Of a stretch of 34,254 bases of DNA, positions 29,006 to 34,254 are shown piece by piece. Position 1 is the stretch's first letter; every line of letters starts with the position of its first letter. Under the pieces are notes generated by a model. The model was not told the origin of the DNA. It ran no database searches and saw nothing but the letters and a program-made list of their open reading frames with translations. The stretch is from positions 1 to 34,254 of the forward strand of contig NZ_JACVQF010000005.1 of NCBI RefSeq assembly GCF_014534645.1. Direction: 5' to 3'. The stretch comes from Streptomyces griseicoloratus. Lineage in GTDB: Bacteria; Actinomycetota; Actinomycetes; Streptomycetales; Streptomycetaceae. Position numbers and translations under genes: made by a program.

Positions 29006-29359
29006 TCACATCGTGGCGCCCGCCATCGTCCGGCACAGCTCGGCGCAGCGGCGGCAGGAGTCGGCGCAGCGCATCATCTGGGGGTCGTCCGGCAGCGTCA
29101 TGCACGCCTCCGCGCACATGTCACAGGCCCGGGCGCACACGGCGCACATCTCGCCGGCCATCGGCGAGCGGCGCATCATCATGTCCGCGCACATGCGCGT
29201 CGTCTCCGCGCAGTCGATGAGCGAGCGCATGATCTGCGTCTGGGCCTGGCCGCCCCGCTGCAGACAGATGCTCATGGTCTCCTCGCACACCGTGTGACAG
29301 GACATGCACGCATCGACGCAGTCCTGCATCTCCTTGCTCATGGCGGTGGTCGGCTGCAT
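29006..29359 (-). CDS. Four-helix-bundle copper-binding (Csp-like, DUF326) protein
   Basis: A 117-residue protein with 16 cysteines spaced as CxxxC, CxxC and related pairs along predicted helices (for example CVDACMSCHTVC, CAVCARACDMCAEAC, CADSCRRCAELC), plus many methionines. This is the pattern of the copper storage proteins Csp, which fill a four-helix bundle with Cu(I). There is no signal peptide or Tat motif, so it resembles the cytosolic Csp3 type. GAGGAGG lies four bases before the ATG. It is downstream of, and in line with, an LCP gene after a 100-base gap. No copper-regulated operator was recognised upstream. Copper storage or buffering is inferred from the family. Confidence 0.88.
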   Translation of the reverse strand: MQPTTAMSKEMQDCVDACMSCHTVCEETMSICLQRGGQAQTQIMRSLIDCAETTRMCADMMMRRSPMAGEMCAVCARACDMCAEACMTLPDDPQMMRCADSCRRCAELCRTMAGATM

Positions 29360-29459
29360 GGTGCCTCCTCGGGTGGGACGGGACGCGTGGGCCCCGTCCT
29401 TCCGTGGTACGCCCGTCCGGGCGACTCCGCCACGGGGGCGGCCCGGCCGCCGGCCGCCG

Positions 29460-30968
29460 TCACGGTTTGCCGCAGACCACCTCGTCGCCGCGCACCGCCG
29501 TGCCCGACTCCTGCGGCGGCTCCGCCGGCCGCACCTTGCGGACCTTCGCGAAGTCGGCGCCCGCGATCACCCTCAGCGTCGCTCCCTGGCCCTCGACGGG
29601 CCTCAGCTCGCTGCCGGGCAGTGCGGCGGCCAGCGACCTCGCCGAGCGGTCCCAGCGGGGGTCGTAGGCGACGACGGTCCGCCGGACCGCGCGCTCCACC
29701 GAGTTCACCGGTGTCCGGGTGGTGCGGAACCCGGTCGCGGCGAGGCCGTCGTCCACCCGCTTGCCCAGTCCTGCCGTGTCGGTGCCGTTCTCGACCTGGA
29801 CGCGGATCTGCCGCGGGTCCACGGGGACGCGCGCGGCCGGCTCGGCCCGCGGCGGCCGGTGCGTGGCCAGCGGCTCGTCCTCGCGCAGGGCCGCGAACAG
29901 CCGCTCGGACGCGGCGGGGTCCCACTTCAGGGTCGAGCCGACGCCCTTGACGACGTGGCCCATCTGCCCGATGGGCACGGTCACGAACTCGGAGGAGGAG
30001 GGTGAGAAGTTCCGCATCGCCCGCCCCAGGGCCAGCATCTCGTCGGTGCCGAAGCCCTTGTCGGCCCGTACGGAGCCCAGCACCGCCCTCGTCACGTCCC
30101 GGAACCTGATCGGGTTCAGCAGGATTCCGGAGGAGGTCGCCCGGTCGATGAGGGCCGCCAGGAAGCGCTGCTGGCGCTTCATCCGGCTCAGGTCGGCGGC
30201 CCCGTCGAGGTGACGGGCCCGGACGTACTGCAGTGCCTGCCCGCCGGTCAGTTCGTGCGTGCCGGGGGGCAGGTCGAGTCCGGTGTAGGAGTCCTTCAGG
30301 GGTTCGGCGGTGCAGATCCGCACGCCGCCGAGCGCGTCCACCGTCTTCATGAAGCTGGTGAAGTCGACCTCCAGATAGTGGTCGATCTTCACTCGGGTCA
30401 TGTTCTCGACGGTGCGGATGGTCAGCTGTGGGCCGCCCTCGGCGTAGACGGCGTTGAGTTTGACGGGGTGCCCGCCGTGCTGCTCGCCGGTGGTGCGGTC
30501 GGTGTGCGCGGGGGTCACGGCGTAGGAGTCGCGCGGCAGGCTGATCACGCTGGCCCGCTCCCGGTCCTCGGAGATGTGCACGATCATGATCGTGTCGGTG
30601 CAGTGGCAGGGCGCGCCGCCGAGGCGGTACCTGCGCCGCTCCTCCTCGCTGATCCGGTCCCGGCCGTCGGTGCCGACCAGCAGGACGTTCATGCCGTGTC
30701 CGCCGCGCGGCCGGTTCTTCATGTCCTTGAAGGCGTCGACCCGGGCGATGTCGGCGTCGAGCCCGGAGAGAACGGCGTGCCCGATCCCTGCGGAGGCGAG
30801 CACCACCACCGACAGCGTCGTCACCGCCCGCATGGCCCAACGCGGCCTTTTCCGCCGTACGGGGGGCCGGGGCGCTCGGCCGGACGGCCGCGGGCGGCTG
30901 CGCTGCGGCGGGGGGCCGCCCTGGGCGGTCGAGGCCGGGACCCTGGTGGATCGGGGCGGCGTGGGCAA
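29460..30968 (-). CDS. LCP family protein with C-terminal LytR_C domain
   Basis: About 502 residues: a basic Pro/Arg-rich cytoplasmic segment, one transmembrane helix (RAVTTLSVVVLASAGIGHAVL), then the LCP domain (MNVLLVGTDGRD, CTDTIMIVH, SVISLPRDSYAV, PVKLNAVYAEGGP, VKIDHYLEVDF, LQYVRARHLDGAADLSRMKRQQ). A LytR_C domain (IRVQVENGTDTAGLGKRVDDGL and onward) completes it. The start is uncertain. TTG at 30968 has GGAGG eight bases upstream and is chosen; an in-frame ATG at 31034 without a ribosome-binding site would add 22 residues. It should attach an undecaprenyl-linked polymer to peptidoglycan. It is divergent from a glycosyltransferase gene. The extra cysteine pair (PCHC) in the LCP domain is unusual. 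Confidence 0.9.
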   Translation of the reverse strand: MPTPPRSTRVPASTAQGGPPPQRSRPRPSGRAPRPPVRRKRPRWAMRAVTTLSVVVLASAGIGHAVLSGLDADIARVDAFKDMKNRPRGGHGMNVLLVGTDGRDRISEEERRRYRLGGAPCHCTDTIMIVHISEDRERASVISLPRDSYAVTPAHTDRTTGEQHGGHPVKLNAVYAEGGPQLTIRTVENMTRVKIDHYLEVDFTSFMKTVDALGGVRICTAEPLKDSYTGLDLPPGTHELTGGQALQYVRARHLDGAADLSRMKRQQRFLAALIDRATSSGILLNPIRFRDVTRAVLGSVRADKGFGTDEMLALGRAMRNFSPSSSEFVTVPIGQMGHVVKGVGSTLKWDPAASERLFAALREDEPLATHRPPRAEPAARVPVDPRQIRVQVENGTDTAGLGKRVDDGLAATGFRTTRTPVNSVERAVRRTVVAYDPRWDRSARSLAAALPGSELRPVEGQGATLRVIAGADFAKVRKVRPAEPPQESGTAVRGDEVVCGKP

Positions 30969-31093
30969 GGAGGACACCTCCGCGAGGACGGTTCCGGGGC
31001 CGGTTCGTGGGATCCGTGAGCACCGTAGGCCCATACGATCTGCGGCCCGGGGAAGCGGCCCCCGCGGCGCGCACCGCTGTCCCCCGTTCGCGG

Positions 31094-31099
31094 TAACGT
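31094..31099 (+). promoter_or_regulatory. Candidate -10 element for a leaderless glycosyltransferase transcript
   Basis: TAACGT lies eight bases before the ATG within GCGGTAACGT. The same ten bases precede the CGNR gene start. There is no ribosome-binding site between it and the start codon. Confidence 0.35.
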
Positions 31100-31107
31100 G
31101 AGCACCG

Positions 31108-32154
31108 ATGAACGCCAAGTCCGACGTGCGGCTCCCCGCCGTTTCCGTGATCATGCCCGTCCTCAACGAGGAACGGCACCTGCGCGGAGCAGTCCGCGCC
31201 ATCCTCGCCCAGGAGTACGCCGGCGAGATGGAGGTCGTGATCGCCCTCGGTCCGTCCACGGACCGCACGGACGAGATCGCCGCCGAACTCGTCCGCGAGG
31301 ACCCGCGGGTGCACACCGTGCCGAACCCCACCGGCCGTACGCCCGCCGCGCTGAACGCCGCCATCAAGGCGTCCCGTCATCCGGTCGTCGTCCGTGTCGA
31401 CGGCCACGGCATGCTGTCGCCGAACTACATCGCCACGGCCGTGCGGCTGCTGGAGGAGACCGGCGCGCAGAACGTCGGCGGCATCATGCACGCCGAGGGC
31501 GAGAACGCCTGGGAGGACGCGGTCGCCGCCGCGATGACGTCGAAGATCGGCGTCGGCAACGCCGCCTTCCACACGGGCGGCCAGGCCGGGCCGGCGGAGA
31601 CGGTCTACCTCGGGGTGTTCCGGCGCGAGGCGCTGGAGCGGCAGGGCGGCTACAACGAGGAGTTCATCCGCGCCCAGGACTGGGAGCTGAACTTCCGCAT
31701 CCGCGAGGCCGGCGGGCTGATCTGGTTCTCGCCGGAGCTGCGGGTGTCCTACCGTCCCCGGCCCTCCGTGCGGGCGCTGGCCAAGCAGTACAAGGACTAC
31801 GGCCGCTGGCGGCACGTCGTCGCCCGCTACCACTCGGGCTCCATCAACCTGCGCTACCTCGCCCCGCCGACCGCCGTGTGCGCGATCGCGGCGGGGATCG
31901 TGGTCGGCGCGGTCCTGACCCCGTGGGGCTTCGTCGTACCCGGCGGCTACCTGGCCGCGATCGCCGCCGGGTCGGTCCCGGCCGGCAAGGGGCTGTCGCT
32001 GAAGGCGCGCGCGCAGATCCCGGTGGCGTTGGCGACCATGCACATGTCGTGGGGCTGGGGCTTCCTGACCAGCCCGCGGTCGCTGGCCCGCAAGGTGATC
32101 GCGAGCCGGCGCCCGGCGGTCCGGCCGGACGCCGATGCCGCCGGGACCCGGTGA
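31108..32154 (+). CDS. Glycosyltransferase family 2, ExoA-like
   Basis: A 348-residue GT-A fold glycosyltransferase. The N-terminal nucleotide-sugar site starts VSVIMPVLNEERHLRGAV. GPSTDRTDEIA follows, the metal-binding DxD equivalent is VDGHG, and the acceptor/base region contains AQDWELNFRIREAGG. Hydrophobic segments at about 252-295 probably anchor it to the membrane. The closest well-known relatives are ExoA-type enzymes of exopolysaccharide synthesis. It lies between two LCP genes: divergent from one, and converging on the other with only six bases between stop codons. It may therefore build or extend the polymer that the LCP proteins attach. Sugar and linkage are unknown. Confidence 0.9.
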   Translation: MNAKSDVRLPAVSVIMPVLNEERHLRGAVRAILAQEYAGEMEVVIALGPSTDRTDEIAAELVREDPRVHTVPNPTGRTPAALNAAIKASRHPVVVRVDGHGMLSPNYIATAVRLLEETGAQNVGGIMHAEGENAWEDAVAAAMTSKIGVGNAAFHTGGQAGPAETVYLGVFRREALERQGGYNEEFIRAQDWELNFRIREAGGLIWFSPELRVSYRPRPSVRALAKQYKDYGRWRHVVARYHSGSINLRYLAPPTAVCAIAAGIVVGAVLTPWGFVVPGGYLAAIAAGSVPAGKGLSLKARAQIPVALATMHMSWGWGFLTSPRSLARKVIASRRPAVRPDADAAGTR

Positions 32155-32160
32155 CGTCCG

Positions 32161-33777
32161 TCAGGACCAGGTGAACGCCGGGTTCACGTGCATGCAGGCT
32201 TCCTCGTCGGCGCCGTTGAGGGCCTCGGCGGACTCGGGGGTCTCGTCGTCCGCCGCGGGCGGCTCGTACGCGGTGCCCTCGCGCCAGTCGGCACCCACGA
32301 TCAGGGTGACGCCCGAGACGTCGGTCGAGCGCCGCACCGAGTCCGGGGGGATCCCCAGGGACTCGGCGACCCGCCGGGCATCGCCCTCCAGGTCGGCGCT
32401 CGGGTAGCGGACGACCGTACGGTCCTCGCTCGGCAGGACCGAGGGGTCCGCGACCGCCTTGGCGAAGCCCTTGTCCACGAGCAGCGCGGCGACCGTGCCG
32501 GCGCGGCCGGGTGCCTGGCTCCGCGTGTCGGTGCGGGTGCCGTTGCGGACCTGGACGGCGATCTCGCCGTCTTCGGCGGCCGGGTCGTCCGAGACCTTCG
32601 TCTGCGCGCCGGCCGGCTTCTTCTCCGGGTCCTTGCCGTCCAGCGCGATGTCCTCGCGCACCATCCGGAACAACCGCTCCGCGTCCTCGGTCGGCTCGAC
32701 GCGGGCGCCCACGTACCGGTTGGGCATCGTGGTCATGGTGATGCGCTCCGGCTCCACCTTCCGCAGCTCGGTGCTGAGGTCGTACAGCTTCTTGACGGTG
32801 TCCAGGCCGGGGTCGACGGTGAGCGCCCGGGTGGCCTCCTCGGCGAGCCGGCGCAGCTTGCCCGGGCTGCTCAGGGTGGCGTTCTCCCGCAGCACGCGGA
32901 CCATCGAGCTCATGTACATGTGCTGCGCCTTGGCGCGGGCCAGGTCGCTGCCGTCCTCGAAGCCGTACCGGGTGCGCAGCCACTGCAGGGCCTGCTCGCC
33001 CTTCACCGGGTGCGTGCCCTTCTCCAGCTTCAGACCGGAGCCGTGGCCCTGGCCGTCCCGTGAGTGGATGTTGGCGTCCACGCACACCGGGACGCCGCCG
33101 ACGGCGTCCGCCATGGACACCACGCCGGCGAAGTCGACCATGACGAAGTGGTCGATGTGGATGCCGGTGAGCTCCTGCCAGGTGGCGACCGTGCAGCCGG
33201 GGCCGCCGTGCCCGAGGCTCTGGTTGGTCATCACCCGCCCCCGGCTCGCCGGGTAGACCTTCCCGTCGTCCGGGTCGGTGCACTTGGGGATCTTCACCAG
33301 GGTGTCGCGCGGCATGCTGACGACCGACATGTTGCTGCGGTCGGCGGACAGGTGCACCAGCATCTGCACGTCCGCGAGCGGGGTCGAGCCGAACGTCTCG
33401 CGGGCGCCGCCGAGTTCCCGGTTCTCCTCGGTGTCCCGCGCGTCGGAGCCGATGACCAGGATGTTCAGCGGGGTCTGGCCCGCGGCGTTCGGCGTCGGCT
33501 CGGCCACCTTGTGGTCGCCGAGGTTGAGTACGTCCTTCTTGATGTTGTCGTTCAGGTGCTGGTAGTAGAGGTATCCGGCGCCGGCCGTGCCGAGCAGCAG
33601 CACGGCGAGGATCACCGCGGTCCAGCGCAGCGCGCGGCGTCCGCGTCGCGGCCGGACTCTGCCGCCGCCCTCACCCCCGCTCTCGCCGTCGCCGCCGCTC
33701 TCCGCGGCGTCGTCCTGCTCCCCGGCGTCCGGTGCGTCCGGCCGCGCGTCCTCCACCTGCACACTGCTCCGCGTCAC
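32161..33777 (-). CDS. LCP family protein with C-terminal LytR_C domain
   Basis: A 538-residue LCP protein. An acidic Glu/Asp/Gly-rich cytoplasmic tail (1-38) is followed by an Arg-rich stop and one transmembrane helix (51-72). The LCP domain has LNILVIGSDARD, ADVQMLVHL, MSVVSMPRDTLVKIP, IDHFVMVDFAGVV and LQWLRTRYGFEDGSDLARAKAQ. The LytR_C domain begins at IAVQVRNGTRTD. The acidic last 40 residues contain a single cysteine. GTG at 33777 has GGAGG eight bases upstream. Its domain order matches the LCP protein at 29460-30968. The LCP region of this one carries an insert with two cysteines (KCTDPDDGK and GPGCTV) that could form a disulphide outside the cell. Confidence 0.93.
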   Translation of the reverse strand: MTRSSVQVEDARPDAPDAGEQDDAAESGGDGESGGEGGGRVRPRRGRRALRWTAVILAVLLLGTAGAGYLYYQHLNDNIKKDVLNLGDHKVAEPTPNAAGQTPLNILVIGSDARDTEENRELGGARETFGSTPLADVQMLVHLSADRSNMSVVSMPRDTLVKIPKCTDPDDGKVYPASRGRVMTNQSLGHGGPGCTVATWQELTGIHIDHFVMVDFAGVVSMADAVGGVPVCVDANIHSRDGQGHGSGLKLEKGTHPVKGEQALQWLRTRYGFEDGSDLARAKAQHMYMSSMVRVLRENATLSSPGKLRRLAEEATRALTVDPGLDTVKKLYDLSTELRKVEPERITMTTMPNRYVGARVEPTEDAERLFRMVREDIALDGKDPEKKPAGAQTKVSDDPAAEDGEIAVQVRNGTRTDTRSQAPGRAGTVAALLVDKGFAKAVADPSVLPSEDRTVVRYPSADLEGDARRVAESLGIPPDSVRRSTDVSGVTLIVGADWREGTAYEPPAADDETPESAEALNGADEEACMHVNPAFTWS

Positions 33778-33810
33778 TTCCGCGTCCTCCCCACCCCTGC
33801 GCCACGGTGC

Positions 33811-33848
33811 GGGCCCGTCACCCGCTCTGTGAGACGTACGACGGGCCC
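33811..33848 (-). terminator. Hairpin downstream of the last LCP-type gene
   Basis: GGGCCCGTC (33811-33819) and GACGGGCCC (33840-33848) pair around a 20-base loop, six bases past the stop of the minus-strand gene at 33855. Confidence 0.5.
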
Positions 33849-33854
33849 GTCAGG

Positions 33855-34254
33855 TCAACTGGCGCACTGCACCTTGTCGGCCGTGGACTTGTCCACGTCC
33901 GGTGTCTCCATCGACGATGCGTTCAGCTTGATTCCGGCGCCCTTGAAGTCCTTGCCGAGGGTGAGGGTCATGGTGGGCAGGCCCTGGGAGTTGGTGACGC
34001 TCTCGCCGGGTTTCATGGCCGAGCCGGACAGGCCGAGGATGTCGGCGAGGCGGCGGGCCTGGTCGGCCTGGGCGGGGTCGTACTCCAGGGTCGTCTTCGC
34101 CACCTCCGCGGGAGCGTTGCCCGCGTTCTCGGACTTGGTGACGCCGGCCTCGATCTGGAGGTGGTCCAGTTCCTTCTGGGCGCTGCCGCTCGGGGCGCCG
34201 CCGTTGAGGATGCGGACGCGGACCTCGCCGGGCTCGGACTTCTCGCCCTTGAGG
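33855..34254 (-). CDS. C-terminal part of a further LytR_C/LCP-type protein (cut by the window end)
   Basis: The visible 132 residues are a LytR_C domain: EVRVRILNGGAPSGSAQKEL at the start, then ADQARRLADILGLS, LPTMTLTLGKDFKGAGIKL, and a short tail ending VQCAS. The frame is open to the window edge (first full codon at 34253), so the N-terminal part lies outside. By position behind two LCP-LytR_C genes it is probably another LCP protein, but a protein with LytR_C alone cannot be excluded. Internal starts are not used because the domain continues upstream of them. Confidence 0.8.
   Translation of the reverse strand, partial: LKGEKSEPGEVRVRILNGGAPSGSAQKELDHLQIEAGVTKSENAGNAPAEVAKTTLEYDPAQADQARRLADILGLSGSAMKPGESVTNSQGLPTMTLTLGKDFKGAGIKLNASSMETPDVDKSTADKVQCAS

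Overview
The window is high-GC actinomycete DNA and almost certainly comes from a Streptomyces chromosome. Third codon positions are very GC-rich, many starts are GTG or TTG, and consecutive genes share 1-4 bases. It carries a hut cluster with hutF, a SigI-type partner-switching sigma factor set, and a group of LytR-CpsA-Psr (LCP) proteins. Most of it looks like conserved core chromosome. The only clear mobile remnant is a frameshifted tnpB between purE and a dipeptidase gene.

Layout. 1-1547: a 66-bp tandem repeat that includes the 3' end of a minus-strand PLP (fold type III) decarboxylase. 1630-7152: a plus-strand histidine utilisation operon, hutU - M20 amidohydrolase - hutF - hutI, behind a good promoter with an inverted repeat. 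7244-9606: a sigma factor of the SigB/SigI class (minus), with an anti-anti-sigma STAS protein and an HATPase anti-sigma factor (plus). Two identical-architecture SigB-like promoter motifs precede the last two. 9607-10348: a long non-coding, repeat-containing gap. 10349-14389: a POT peptide transporter (minus) divergent from an OmpR-type response regulator and histidine kinase (plus). 14417-16817: a GtrA-like membrane protein (minus) divergent from purK-purE (plus). 16823-18323: a decayed TnpB element. 18324-22539: an M19 dipeptidase, an Old Yellow Enzyme with a divergent MerR regulator, and a second M19 homologue that has lost all its metal ligands. 22581-23960: two tandem VOC/glyoxalase-like proteins divergent from a CGNR zinc-finger regulator, with GGTAAC repeats between them. 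24093-27549: UDP-glucose dehydrogenase, an acyl-CoA dehydrogenase and a hotdog acyl-CoA thioesterase. 27669-34254: four LCP proteins (one cut by the window end), an ExoA-like glycosyltransferase and a small cysteine-rich copper-storage-type protein.

Functional themes. The hut genes take urocanate to N-formylglutamate. The amidohydrolase between hutU and hutF is the obvious candidate for the last step, because no classical hutG lies in the operon. The LCP proteins, the glycosyltransferase, UDP-glucose dehydrogenase and the GtrA-like protein all fit assembly of a cell-wall glycopolymer. Many converging gene pairs are separated by perfect GC-rich hairpins. Several genes (purK, the OYE, the CGNR regulator, the glycosyltransferase) have a -10-like hexamer 6-8 bases before the start codon and no ribosome-binding site, so they are probably read from leaderless mRNAs.

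No CRISPR array, rRNA, tRNA or prophage was seen. I found no convincing wholly new multi-gene system. The most interesting points are the metal-ligand-free dipeptidase paralogue, the paired sigma-factor promoters, the MerR-OYE promoter with its dyad, the VOC/CGNR control region and the 66-bp repeat that re-copies a gene's stop codon.
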